Part shown: positions 11,184 through 22,904 of the stretch, one piece after another | Position numbering within the stretch: position 1 is the first letter of the stretch | How the letters are laid out: each line of letters begins with the position of its first letter | Assembly (NCBI RefSeq): GCF_021730395.1 | Contig: NC_069365.1 | Location: 24,030,001-24,094,000, forward strand | DNA length: 64,000 nt | Origin: Mercenaria mercenaria | Lineage: Eukaryota > Mollusca > Bivalvia > Venerida > Veneridae | Reading direction: 5' to 3' | Translations under genes and position numbers: made by a program | The notes under the pieces: model-generated | Told to the model about the DNA's origin: nothing | Seen by the model: only the letters and a program-made list of their open reading frames with translations | Database searches by the model: none

Positions 11184-11487
11184 CCTCCTACTTTGATCTA
11201 AACATAAGGGCGTACGCTGTCCTCTGCATTGAGCTTTTGTGATATTAATTGGCTCAAACGTTCGTTGATTGAGAAAAAATGCCATGCGTAACACTCGGAA
11301 CCCGTGATCATGGTCACACAAAGGTAAACAATTAATATGTTTTTCCAGTCTCGTCCATAATTTCCATCAGAAGGATTTACTAATAGATTGTATGAATGTT
11401 TCCCATAATTAGACGATGTGTTATGCCTAAGATCCATGTCCCTAGGTCAAAGGGCAATGTCACACTTTGAGATCAGAAGTCATTTTT
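11184..11487. other. no recognisable gene
   Basis: Only the last 90 bases resemble a known repeat here (family H words GATGTGTTATGCC and GGTCAAAGGGCAATGTCACAC). Confidence 0.4.
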
Positions 11488-12958
11488 TAGCTCACCTGTC
11501 ACGTAGTGACAAGATGAGCTTTTGTGATCGCCCTTCGTCCGTTCGTCCACAATTTCCTTGTGAACACGATAGAGACCACATTTTATATTTGATTTTAATC
11601 AAACTTGCACAGAACTTGTATGGGCATAATATCTCGGTTTCTTTCGAAAACTGGCCAGATCTCTTCATGGGTTCCAGAGTTATGGCCCCTTAAAGGGCCA
11701 AAATTTGCCATTTTTGGCTTGTGAACACGATAGAGAACCACGTTTTGCAATCAACTTTAATATAACTTGCACACAACTTGTATGGGCATAATATATCGGT
11801 TCCTTTCGAAAACTGGCCAGATCCCGTCATTTGTTCCAGAGTTATGGCCCCTTAAAGGGTCAGAATTTGCTATTTTTGGCTTGTGAACACGATAGAGACC
11901 ACATTTTGCAATCGACTATAATCAAACTTGCAAACAATTTGTATGTGCTTAATATCTCGGTTCATTTTTATTTTGACCCTTACAGCCATGTAGAGGTTTC
12001 ATTTATGCTTTGATTTGATAAAACTTGCACAGAATGATTACCTTGATGATCTCTAGGCCTGGATCAAAACTGAGTTATGTCAGGTCAAAAACTAGGTCAT
12101 CAGGTCAAATCAAAGTAAAAGATTGTTAACAAGCTAGAGGCTACATTAATGACCCTATCTTCATGAAATTGGATCAGAATGGTTATCTTCATGATTTCTA
12201 GGCCAAGTTTGAAACTGGGTCATATAAGGTCAGAAACTAGGTCATCAGGTCAAATCAAAGGAAAAGCTTGTTAACACTCTAGGTCACATTTATGACCCTA
12301 TCTTCATGAAGCTTGGTCAGAATGTTTATCTTGATGATTCCTAGGGCAGGTTCGAAACTGGGTCATATGGGGTCAAAACCTAGGTCACCCAGTCAAATCA
12401 AAGGAAAAGCTTTTTCTCTTGTTCATTTGATGTGCATGAAACTTGGTCAGAATGATTGTCTGCATGAAATATCGTATGAATTTTTATCTGGGTCATGTGG
12501 GGTCAAAAACTAGGTCACCAGGTCAAATCAAATTGTAAGCATGTTTATACCCTAGAGGGCACATCTTCGTAAATTTTGGTCAGAATTTTTGTTATCATGA
12601 AGACTTGAACGATTTCAAATCAGGGTCACGTGGGGTCAGAAGCTAGGTCACAAGGTCAAATCATAGGAAAAGCTTGTATACACTTTAGAGGCCACTTTAT
12701 TGCTCCAATCTTCCCGAAACTTTGTCAGAATGTTTTTCATGAAATTTTGGACAAGTTCGAGTATTGGGTAAAAAACTATGTCAGTAAGTCAAATCAAAGA
12801 AAATGCTTGTTTACACTCAAGAGGCCACATTTTTGGTCCAATTTTAATGAAAATTTGTCAGAATATTCGTCTCCATGAAACCACTAGGTAAAACATGTTT
12901 ACACTGTTATGATGTGTTACTCAGGTGAGCGACCTAGGGTCATCTTGGCCCTCTTGTT
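11488..12958 (+). mobile_element. Family C/B composite Helentron/HINE-like element
   Basis: The head AGCTCACCTGTCACGTAGTG folds with the following ACAAGATGAGCT, and TCGTCCGTTCGTCC comes next. The first part (to about 12010) consists of family C units with GAACACGATAGAGACCACAT and CCAGAGTTATGGCCCC. The second part consists of family B units with ACTAGGTCACCAGGTCAAATCAAAGG. It ends CAGGTGAGCGACC, a hairpin built from GGGTCATCTTGGCCC, and CTCTTGTT. Different array types joined under one set of ends suggest recombination between families. Confidence 0.7.
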
Positions 12959-12994
12959 TTTCATTTTTCCAGTCTGTAAAATTTAAAGGTTTTT

Positions 12995-13949
12995 AGCTCG
13001 ACTATTCATAGAATAGTAGAGCTATTGGACTCGCCTATGCGTCGGCGTCCGCGTCCCGATTTGGTTAAGTTTTTGTATGTAAGCTGGTATCTCAGCAACC
13101 ACTTGTGGGAATGGATTGAAACTTCCCACACTTATTCACTGTGATAAACTGACCTACATTGCACAGGTTCCATAACTCTATTATGTTTTTTTTTTTTACA
13201 AAATAATGCCCCTTTTTCGACTTAGAAATTTTTGGTTAAGGTTTTGTATGTAAGCTGGTATCTCAGTAACCACTTGTGGGAATGGATTGAAACTTCACAC
13301 ACTTATTTACTGTGATAAACTGACTTACATTGCACAGGTTCCATAACTGTATTTTGCTTTTTTACAAAATTATACCCCTTTTTCGAATTTTTTTGGTTAA
13401 GGTTTTGTATGTAAGCTGGTATCTCAGTACTCACTAATTGGAATGGATTGAAATTTCAGACACTTGTTCACTGTCATGATCTGACATGCACAAAGCAGGC
13501 CCCATAACTTTATTTTGCTTTTTTTTCAAAATTATGCCCCTTTTTCAACATAGAAATTTTTGGTTAAGTTTTTGTATGTAAGCTGGTATCTCAGTATCCA
13601 CTAATAGGAAAGGATTGAAATTGCACACACTTGTTCACTGTCATGATATGACATGCAATGCAAAGGGTCAATAACTCAACTTCGCATTTTACAAAATTAT
13701 GCCCCTTTTTCGACTTAGGAGTTTTTGGTTAAATTCCTATTATGTAAGCTGGTATCTTAGTACCCACTAATGGGAATGGATTGAAACTTCACACACTTGT
13801 CCACTGTCATGAGCTGATAAGTACTATGCAGGTTCCATAACCCTATTTTGCTTTTTTACTAAATTATGACCCTTTTTCGACTTTCGTATTCATTCAATCG
13901 ACAAGGCTGTTGAATAGTCGAGCGTTGCTGTCCTCCGACAGCTCTTGTT
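12995..13949 (+). mobile_element. Family D Helentron/HINE-like element, 165-bp units
   Basis: The head AGCTCGACTATTCATAGAATAGTAGAGC is a perfect-looking hairpin followed by GTCGGCGTCCGCGTCC. About five units of 163-172 bp start near 13062, 13234, 13397, 13561 and 13725, with TGTATGTAAGCTGGTATCTC. The end has GAATAGTCGAGC (a copy of the head arm), then the hairpin GCTGTCCTCCGACAGC and TCTTGTT. Confidence 0.75.
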
Positions 13950-14057
13950 TTTCTTGTCCTTTCTGAAGCTTTTTTCATCCATGCATGGATATTTAAATAA
14001 CTTTGTACAAATATTCAACAGGGCGATTTCAGATGATTTAAACATCAACAACTAGAG

Positions 14058-14240
14058 TTTAAGCTCACCTGTCACTCAGTGTCCGTCATCTTCCGTCTGT
14101 CTACACTTTTCTTCAGATAACATTTCATCTGAAACTACTTGTCAGAGTTGCCCGGTCAGGGGTCATTATGATCTTGAAATTGAACGTGATTTCCGAACAG
14201 TATCTGTAGAAAAGCTTGGGTTAAAATTAGTGCAATTTTA
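14058..14240 (+). mobile_element. 5' fragment of a family C element
   Basis: It starts AGCTCACCTGTCACTCAGTGTCCGTCATC, the head and GTCC tract of family C, and decays after about 180 bp. No 3' end is present. Confidence 0.5.
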
Positions 14241-14975
14241 TAGGATGAAAATGATAAAGTCGATGTCTAATATACTGAAATACATATGTAGATAAAAATG
14301 GTTTTCATCTGCTTGTGTCTAAAGTCGTAAAAGGATGATTGCATGTACGAAATTGGGGTAAGTTCACAGCGAAGCTCTAGGGTAGAGTAGAGATGGACTC
14401 TATAATCGATAACCCACTTGAACGGTATGTTAGTATACCTTCCCTGTTGAAGAGCTAGACTCTGCAAACTCCACGGCCAGTAGGATTTACCGGTTCCTTG
14501 CTTTTCATCACTGCGCTTAATGTGCACGGAAATAAAAGTTTTACATATTTCCAGGGCCCAGTTTTTGATTGGTCAGTTACTAAATGAAAAGCTGATTATC
14601 ACTGTCACTGTTACCTCGGAACTGAAAGCGATTGACGATCAATAGACGTAGAACGCTTGGGCATTTTGGTGATCAGTACCATGGCCATAGTGACTTTTAG
14701 GCGGAAACCTATTCAATAATTGGACTACGCTTTGACGTCCATACTATCAAATTTCATAGAATGCTTGCTTTGGGACCGTTTATTGCCTTTATTGTTGATA
14801 GGATCAGTAGCTAGGTTACATTTACCTCTAGATATACATATATTTTATTAATAGCAGCTTTACCTACTGCCTCTTACGGTTAGTAGAAGCCCCTATTGTT
14901 TTGGAGTCATTAAGTCAATGTTACAACATATTTGAGATTGAAGATTACACAGCCAGTTACCTTGGACAAGCTACA
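14241..14975. other. no recognisable feature
   Basis: Unique-looking sequence. The minus-strand frame at 14267-14527 has no recognisable domain. Confidence 0.4.
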
Positions 14976-14979
14976 ACAG

Positions 14980-15067
14980 TGCCATTGGTATTTAACAAAC
15001 ATCAATTGATGTCGTAAATTGGAAGTGTGGTATTTAACAAACATCAATTGATGTCGTAAATTGGAAG
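14980..15067. repeat. two-copy tandem duplication, 44-bp unit
   Basis: GGTATTTAACAAACATCAAT and the following TGATGTCGTAAATTGGAAG occur twice without a change, so the duplication is very recent. Confidence 0.9.
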
Positions 15068-15158
15068 CTTCGTTGTATGGACTTATCTCAAGTTAATTCA
15101 GATAGGCGAATATGCGGTGTTCTTGATCGCCTATTGTTTCACAATTTTGTCTGCTCTA

Positions 15159-15336
15159 ACTATGCACTTTGCAGTTACTGGGAGAAATTGATTGAACACA
15201 GACTTGTGTTGATAGATGTAAATATGTAGATGGACATAGTAAGGGATACTATGCACTTTGCAGTTACTGGGAGAAATTGATTGAACACAGACTTGTGTTG
15301 GTAGATGTAAATATGTAGATGGACATAGTTAAGGGA
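15159..15336. repeat. two-copy tandem duplication, 89-bp unit
   Basis: The unit from ACTATGCACTTTGCAG to GGACATAGT(T)AAGGGATA is repeated with two differences. It lies 90 bp from the 44-bp duplication at 14980. Confidence 0.9.
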
Positions 15337-16380
15337 TATTTTTGTCACTCTGAGTCGACAATTGCTAATAACAAAATGTTTAATTTAGTTTCCCTTCTTG
15401 AACTATGAACTATAGATAAAAACATTTTCCGACTTTCAAAGTGGTTGACATGGATATATATCATGGGTTTGATATTTGGAAGTAGGGCTTTATCATTGGT
15501 CATTTTTGTGTGAATACGTTCAAGATAGTTGTTGCGCTTCTCTTTTTATAAAACTGGAAGTGGTCCAAACCACGATACGTAGATGTATATTCATGCAATA
15601 GAAGGCCGTTTTCTTGTGTCGGTATATATTGGAGAAATATTGAATTTGCCTTTTCTGGCTGTATGTCTGGTGCAAAGGTTTGTCCGGATTGCTCCGAAAA
15701 TGTTGGGTGGATTTCAACAAACTGTGTCGGAAAGTTCTGTAATTAGGCTTGTTTCGCTTATATTTTGTATTTTCTGGTTAAATGATTTTTTGTTGAGTTA
15801 ATGCCTCATAAAGGTTGCTTTTGAGTATAGTTTGTCTTTGTAAACTTTCTGTGGGATTTAGATAATACTTAGTCTATTAGTTTGGAAATAATCTGTGCCA
15901 TTTTATGGTTTGTTTGTTTTTTTATTTGTTTTGTTGTTGTTCTTTTTTTGTTTTTTTTTTTTTTGGTACAATGTAAATTGTTACCTGATACAGGCTGATT
16001 TGCTTGGATGCTCAGTACTAAAGCTAGGTTTGCATATGATCGCTCTGTGTTATATTTTGGATGCTTTATCGTGTTACAGTATAAGTCTGATAATGACAAA
16101 TACAGATATGTACAGACACTACAATATCTTTATCCAATAAGACCTAACAATATTAAGTGGTATTACTACTGAGACTGACCAAGCATGCATTTACTAGCAG
16201 CTATATTTAGAACTAGAGGCTATAGTCTGTTTTAGTAAGATACTGTAACAAACCTTATTCGAAATAAGAAGGGCCATCGTATCCGCACAGGTGTCTACTT
16301 TGCATTGAGGTATTTTTATGGCAAGCTTCTCAATATCACTATATCTTCTCACCTATTGCCCCTATGGTCATCGAGCTTAA
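15337..16380. other. no gene supported
   Basis: Both strands carry short frames at 15520-15801 and 15869-16140. The latter pair overlap a T-rich tract (15920-15965) and are low-complexity artefacts. Confidence 0.4.
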
Positions 16381-16537
16381 GATAAATAGAGAATAATAGG
16401 TTAGTGCCGTAGATGAGAAAGTTTATCTGGCGAGGTGGAGGAGGTTATCGGGTGAGCCGAAGGCGAACCTGATAACGTCCGGAGCCGAGCCAGATAAACT
16501 TTCTCCATCTTAGGCACTAACTATTATTCTATTTATC
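16381..16537. repeat. 157-bp foldback (hairpin) element
   Basis: Left-arm words GATAAATAGAGAATAATAG, GGTTAGTGCC and GAAAGTTTATCTGGC are matched in reverse by GCCAGATAAACTTTC, GGCACTAAC and CTATTATTCTATTTATC. Inner words GGTTATCGGGT and ACCTGATAAC pair as well. Arms are about 70 bp around a short loop. A similar-sized foldback of different sequence closes the Crypton-like region at 24748-24862. Confidence 0.85.
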
Positions 16538-17323
16538 TTGTCATTACTTCATTTTCCGATATTTGGCAATTTATTTTACAAAAATAAGTGTGCGACAACC
16601 GCTTTAATGACGTCATATTCGTAATGACGTCACTTATATAATGACGTGATTACCGGCAAAATCGCAATAACTTCTTCGTTTTTGAATAAAAACTCATTAT
16701 TTGACCACTCATTTTCTTAGTTCGGACATTTCCAACACAATGATGATGGTTTCGTTGTAAAATTTCTTATGACAACAATATCGAACATAAGGTCACATGA
16801 TCAACTGACCGTATATCACTGGTCACATGATCAACTGACGGTATATCAAGAAAGATATACGGCACCCTGATATCGGTTCGAAAATACTGCAAGTGACAGG
16901 ATAATGGTTAGTCTTTGTAAGGGACAGACATCTCTTGCTTTAAGTCAGGAACTTCAAAAGTTAAGGCCACTCCATCAAACACACCATGTTAAATGTTTTT
17001 CGTGGACTTTAGAAAGACAATTGGCTTTCGATTCGTAATGAAAAACTCTTCACATTATTTTAGGAACGTTAGAAAGACGTTTCGTTTGTTCACGGCTTAA
17101 AGTAACAATCACGTAGAATTTAAGATATACTTAGGTTGTAAATTATTTGCTGACACTCCAGCGAGTGTAATAATTGAGCAGTATCAAGATGAATGGCGAA
17201 TGGTATAGCATCACGGGTAGAGTAAGACAATACATCACTTACGATGCAGTCAAAAGTATTGACTTCTAAGAACATGATCAAGTACAGACAAAAACACATT
17301 ACATTTTGTGCATTCATTTTACG
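16538..17323. other. no gene; GACGTCA-rich stretch and a 30-bp direct repeat
   Basis: ATGACGTCA/GTGACGTCA-type words cluster at 16610-16650 and resemble CRE/ATF sites. GGTCACATGATCAACTGAC followed by GTATATCA occurs twice (about 16791 and 16821). No coding signal is visible. Confidence 0.4.
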
Positions 17324-17530
17324 TACTGTAAAATCATTTAATTTCGTGGGCATGAAATGTCGTGGATTTGGTCAAAACGGCAATTTCGTGGGGATATGAA
17401 TTCGTGGATTTCAACTTTTGAACATTCAAATGAATCGGAAGTTTACTTGTTCGTTGGGATTAAATTTCGTGGATTGACTCACCCACGAAATCCACAAAAA
17501 TAAGTCCCCCACGAATACTTCATGTTGATG
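17324..17530. mobile_element. MITE ('ttcgtggg' family), copy 2
   Basis: The left TIR TACTGTAAAATCATTTAATT and most of the interior match the copy at 1464-1673. The right TIR is decayed after CCCCCACGAATACTT. Confidence 0.75.
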
Positions 17531-17566
17531 ATATTTATAAGTTCGTTTGAAGTGGTTACTTATATC

Positions 17567-17822
17567 TTAAGTCGAGTATTTTTTTAAACGATTATATATA
17601 GACGTTGATATTAACTGATTCGGAGAATAACCATACATCTGGAAACCCTGAGATTTCATTTTTGGGTTTCGCCACGTACGTGTACCGTAGTTGCGCATTT
17701 TAAATAGGACTATGTCATTGCTCACTTTATGAAATGCTTTACTAAAATCTAACGGGAACATGTTATTTGTACACTGATTTGACAATGTCATTTACAAGCA
17801 TGATTAGTTGGGTAGCACAGGT
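17567..17822 (-). pseudogene. LINE reverse-transcriptase fragment (downstream part)
   Basis: On the minus strand the sequence encodes CATQLIMLVNDIV and then, in another frame, FPLDFSKAFHKVSNDIVLFK. This corresponds to the conserved non-LTR reverse-transcriptase segment around LDFSKAFDKVPH. It continues the LINE seen at 19344-20110; the two parts were separated by the minisatellite element at 17827-19343. Frame changes between motifs show that this copy is dead. The clade is probably Jockey/CR1-like, judged from wording only. Confidence 0.7.
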
Positions 17823-17826
17823 TTTT

Positions 17827-19343
17827 AGCTCACCTGAGCACGAAGTGCTCAAAGGTGAGCTTTTGTGATCGCCCTGTGTCCGTCGTTCGTCCGTCCGTCC
17901 GTCGTCAACAATTTGACTGTTAAAACTCATAATTTTGGCCCAATCTTAATGAAACTTGGTCAGAATATTACCCTAAATAAAATCTTGGACGAGTTCGATG
18001 TTGGGTCATCTGGGGTCAAAAACTAGGACACCAGGTCAAATCAAAGGAAAAGCTTGTTAACACTCTAGAGGTCACTATTTTGGCCCAATCTTAATGAAAC
18101 TTGGTCAGAATGTTACCCTCATTAAAATCTTGGAGGAGTTTAATATTGGGTCATTTGGGATCAAAAACTAGGTCACCAGGTCAGATCAAATGAAAAGCTT
18201 GTTAACACTCTAGAGGTCACAATTTTGGCCCAATCCTAATGAAACTTGGTCAGAATGTTACCCTCAATAAAATCTTGGACGAGTTTGATATTGGGTCATC
18301 TGGGGTCAAAAACTAGGTCACCAGATGAAATCCAAGAAAAGCTTGTTAACACTAGAGTTCGCAATTTTGGCCCAAGATTGAATCTTAATGAAACTTGGTC
18401 AGAATGTTACCCTCAATAAAATCTTGGACGAGTTCCATATTGGGTCATATGGGTTCAAAAACTAGGTCACCAGGTCAAATCAAAGGAAAAGCTTGTTAAC
18501 ACTGTAGAGGTCACATTTTTGACTATATCTTCATGAAACTTGGTCAGAATGTTAATCTTGGTGATCTCAAGGTCCAGTTTGGATCTGGGTCATGTAGGGT
18601 CAAAATCTAGGTCACTAGGTCTAATCAAAGGAAAAGCTAGTTTACACCCTAGAGGCCACATTTATGACCATATCTTAATGAAACTTGGTCAGAATGTTAA
18701 TCTTGATGATCCATAGGTCAAGTTCAAATCTGGGTCAGGTGGGGTCAAAAACTAGGTCACAAGTTAAATCAATGGAAAAGCTTGTTAACAATCTAGAGGT
18801 CACAATTTTGGCCCAATCTTAATGAAACTTGGTCAGAATGTTACTCTCAATAAAATCTTGGACGAGTTTGATATAGGGACATCAGGGGTCAAAAACTAGG
18901 CCACCGGGTCAGATCAAAGGAAAAGCTTGTTAACACTGTAGTGGCCACATTTATGATCATATCTTAATGAAACGTGGTCAGAATGTTAATCTTGATGATC
19001 TTTAGGTCAGGTTTGAATCTGGGTCAGGTGGATTTAAAAACTAGGTCACAAGGTCAAATCAAAGGAAAAACTTGTTAACATGCTAGAGGCCACATTTATG
19101 ACTGTATCTTCATGAAACTTAATCAGAATGTTAATCTTGATGATCCATAGGTCAAGTTCAAAGCTAGGTCATGTGGGGGCAAAAACCTAGGTCACCGGGT
19201 CAAATCAAAGGTAAAACTAGTTAACACTTCAGAGGCTACATTTATTACCATTTCTTAATGAAACTTGGTCAGAATATTGATTTTGATGATCTTTAGGTCA
19301 ATAGGTCAGGTGAGCGATACAGGGCGTTCATGGCCCTCTTGTT
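17827..19343 (+). mobile_element. Family B Helentron/HINE-like element inserted in a LINE
   Basis: The head AGCTCACCTGAGCACGAAGT folds with the GCTCAAAGGTGAGC behind it, followed by TCCGTCCGTCCGTCG. About nine units of roughly 150 bp carry AAACTAGGTCACCAGGTCAA and AATGAAACTTGGTCAGAATG. The end reads AGGTGAGCGATACAGGG, a GGGCGTTCATGGCCC hairpin and CTCTTGTT. Flanks on both sides are T-runs, and the interrupted LINE frame gives the empty site. Confidence 0.8.
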
Positions 19344-20110
19344 TTTCTCTCGGAATCATGTTGGAGATGGTACATAATGCCAAGGTTTATAAAGTGTTTG
19401 TAATTGATGAAGATACTATATGTACCTTGGTTTTGCAAATTACGCATGTAAGGGATATCGCTCATGGGCCTATAGCTGGCTTGATGTGACCTGTTGCCCT
19501 TCTTGTGGATCGGGATTAGATTTGCATTTTTCCACTAAGAAGGTAAAAATCCCTCATCAATGAATGTCTGAAAGATAATTTTATGAATTGGTAACAGTTT
19601 CTTTGAAAGAATTTTGAGAATGTTGGGCTTGATCCTGTCTGGCCCATGTGCCTTATTCATGAGCGTTTAGATCGATTGGAGTTTTTGTATGCCATTGTTG
19701 TTTACATAGATATTTGGCATTCTTGAGTAGTTCAGGTTTTTCGTTTTTAATCATATCTATGACGTTGAGTTTCATCTTTCAATAGGATGTTAAATTTAAA
19801 GGTGATTTTGGGCTGAATACCGACTTGAATTGCTTATTTAGGGCTGTTGCTTTTAAAGTTTCATCAGGACGGAGTTTGTTTCGGTATTTTAAGGGTGGCA
19901 GGTATGCTGTATTTTGTTTGGAATGCTTGAGGAGGGAGCAGATTTTTTTGATGTTTGTTTTTGATGTAGAGGAGACATCAGGCTGGTTTACATTCAGAAG
20001 ATCTTCAAGGTAATTTTGGTAAGCTTCTTTTATTTTCTTTCAAACTGTATGTTTGAGATCCAAGAAATATTTGCGATAAGAGGATTTGTTTGATTTCTTG
20101 AAAAAAAAAA
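19344..20110 (-). pseudogene. LINE ORF2 fragment (upstream part, before and into the RT domain)
   Basis: The minus-strand translation contains, in order, EAYQNYLEDLL, CSLLKHSKQNTAYLPPLKYR, ALNKQFKSVFSPKS, HGPDRIKPNILKILSKKLLPI, KNANLIPIHKKGNRS and SYRPMSDIP. These are the usual landmarks between endonuclease and reverse transcriptase in Jockey/CR1-type LINEs. Several frame changes and at least one stop break it. It joins the part at 17567-17822 when the minisatellite insertion is disregarded. The A-rich run near 20101 (plus strand) may mark its truncated 5' side. Confidence 0.7.
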
Positions 20111-21090
20111 CTGGACGCACTATCGCACCTTCCGATTATCCTCTTACCCAGAGAAGGTGGTTTCTAATGAAATACACTAATCTGAATAAGAAACTTTTTT
20201 GGTCGAACAAAGATAGTTCTTGATAAATGTTATAAGAAATACATTGCTCAGGTCGGCATGACGTCACTCCCGTTGCAACCGATAATGCGAATATCGAGGA
20301 GGTGAAAACAGAAATCACAAATAATGAAATTTAAGAAAAATGTTTAATAAGCTGATTTCAAATGCTCTATTACTAAAACTGACTTTGTCTAATATATCTT
20401 TTATATTTGTATGTTGATATCTATGTCAATGTATATATAAAATTTATTCTATGTATTCTTATTGCAATTGATTTTTAAAAAAAAAAGAATTGTCCCTCGA
20501 GTCAAAAAATATTTTGATGAAATGTTTTACGGTTTCAAATGGATTTTAAGTTCGTGCATATGGTTGTTGAAGTAACATTAACCTTCTTTTCAACTGACAG
20601 GTAAATAACAATAATGTGCATCCGACAGTCACACTTCCAAATATCATAAGACCCTGAAGGCATACATCAAAGGGATAAAACAGGAAATTACCATAAAGTC
20701 CTGAAGGGGTACATCAAAGGGATAAAACAAGACATTAATCTCTTAATTAGTGATAATCATTAGGAACTGGTCAAAACTGTTCTGTTAATTAATATAACAC
20801 ATACTAACTGCCCGTTTCCATAGTGATTCAAATGACTTATAATTTAGGCAACTGGATTGAATGCATTCCCTTAGGAAAAACAACTGCTAAAATTAACAAT
20901 GAAATAGCATTGAAATAGAAGGGTTTTTTTCAAATAAATTCCTTTTTTACAAGTTTTTTTTTTTCAAGAGTGAACATTTAATTAGCAGTTTTTTAAAAAC
21001 TGGTAAAAACTTGTTACAAAAGAACTTTTGTCCACCAAATTTTTGTAGCAGTTTTTCTCCATTTATCATAAATGGTCACCTTCAAAGCAT
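20111..21090. other. no gene; one 54-bp tandem duplication
   Basis: A two-copy repeat lies around 20647-20740 (CCTGAAGG.ACATCAAAGGGATAAAACA). The rest is AT-rich and without a domain. Confidence 0.4.
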
Positions 21091-21094
21091 TTTT

Positions 21095-22904
21095 AGCTCA
21101 CCAGAGCACAGAGTGCTCAAGGTGAACTATTGTGACCGGTCATTGTCCGGCGTCCGTCGTGCGTCGTCCGTCGTCCGTCGACATTTGCCTTGTGAACACT
21201 CTAGAGGCCACATTTATGACCCAATCTTTATGAAACTTAATCAGAATGTTAGTCTTGAGGATCTCTAGGTCAAGTTGAAAACTGGGTCATGTGGGGTCAA
21301 AAACTAGGTCAGTAGGCCAGATCAAAGGAAAAGCTTGTGAACACTCTAGAGGCCACAATTTTGACTCAATCTTAATGAAACTTGGTCAGAATGATTGTCT
21401 TGATGATCTCTAGATCAGTTTCAGAACTGGGTCATATGGGCTTAAAAACTAGGTCAATAGGTCAGATTAAAGGAAAAGCTTGTGAACACTCAAGAGGCCA
21501 CAGTTGTGACTCAATCTTAATTGAGTCATGTGGGGTCAAAAAATAGGTCAGTAGGCCAGATGAAAGGAAAAGCTTAAGAACACTCTAGAGGCCACAATTT
21601 TGACTCAATCTTTATGAAACTTAGTCAAAATGTTTGTCTTGATAATCTCTAGGTAAAGTTTGAAACTGAGTCATGTGGGGTCAAAAACTAGGTCAGTAGG
21701 CCAGATCAAAGGAAAAGCTTGTGAACACTCTAGAGGCCACAGTTGTGACCCAATATTTAAGAAACTTGGTCAGAATGATTGTCTTGTTGATCTCTAGGTC
21801 AAGTTCGAAACTGAGTCATGTTGGGTCAAAAACTAGGTCACCCTGTCAAATCAAAGGAAAAACTTTTGAACACTTTAGAGGCCACAATTTTGACTCAGTC
21901 TTTATGAAACTTGATCAGAATGTTTGTCTTGATGATTTCTAGGTCGATTTCGAAACCAGGTCATGTCGGGTCAAAATCTAGGTCACTAGGCCAGATTAAA
22001 GGAAATCTTATAAAAACTCTAGAGACCACAATTTAAGTTTGAAACTCATAAGAATTAATCAGAATGTTTGTCTTGATAATGTATAGGTCATGTTCGAATT
22101 TGGGTCATGTGGAATTAAAAACCAGGTCACCCGGTCAAATCAAAGGAAAATCTTGTGAACACTAGAGGCCACAGTTGTGACCCAATCTTTATGGTTCTTG
22201 GCCAGAATGTTTATCTTGATGATTTCTAGGTCAGTTTCAGAACTGGGTCATATGGGCTTAAAAACTAGGTCAATAGGTCAGATTAAAGGAAAAGCTTGTG
22301 AACACTCAAAAGGCCACAGTTGTGACTCAATCTTAAAAGAATTTGGTCAGAATTTTTGTCTTGATGATCACTAGGTCAAGTTTGAATCTGAGTCATGTGG
22401 AGTCAAAAAATAGGTCATTAGGCCAGATCAAAGAAAAGCTTGTGAACACTCTAGAGGCCACAGTTGTGTCCCAATATTTATGAAACTTTATCAGAATGTT
22501 TGTCTTATTGATCTTTAGGGCAAGTTCGAAACTGGGTCATGTAGGGTCAAAAAACTGGTTCAGTAGGCCAGATCAAAGGAAAAGCTTGTGAACACTCTAG
22601 AGCCCACAATTTTGACTCAATCTTTATAAAACTTGGTCAGAATGGTTGTCTTCATATCTCTAGGTCCAGTTTTAATCTAGGTCATTTGGGGTCAAAAACT
22701 AGGTCACATGGTCAAATCAAAGGAAAAGTTTGTGAACACTCTAACGACAACAGTTGTGACTCAATCTAAATGAAACTTGGTCAGAATGTTTGTCTTGATG
22801 ATCTTTAGGGTATATTCGAAACTGGGTCATTATGGGTAAAAAACTAGGTCAGTAGGCCAGATCAACTCTGGTGAGCGATATAGGGCCATCTTGGCCCTCT
22901 TGTT
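21095..22904 (+). mobile_element. Family B Helentron/HINE-like element, about eleven 150-bp units
   Basis: The head AGCTCACCAGAGCACAGAGT folds with GCTCAAGGTGAACT. A GTCCGTCGTGCGTCGTCC tract follows, then tandem units with CTTGTGAACACTCTAGAGGC and AAACTAGGTCAGTAGGCCAG. It ends GGTGAGCGATATAGGGCC, a hairpin and CTCTTGTT. Units differ by 10-20 percent, so this is an old array. Frames at 21011, 21721 and 22177 are repeat-derived. Confidence 0.8.

Noticed and set aside
15869-16140. Opposed frames with poly-Phe/Lys segments
   Set aside because: Caused by the T-rich tract at 15920-15965.
17824-19343. CRISPR-like array (regular repeats)
   Set aside because: Units are contiguous 150-bp tandem repeats without unique spacers, in a eukaryotic transposon.
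21011-22374. Several 60-90-codon frames with similar peptides (SRSSSKLGHVGSKTRS..)
   Set aside because: They are translations of family B tandem units. The same peptides reappear at 12313, 38393, 42782, 47860 and 50917 wherever the array occurs.
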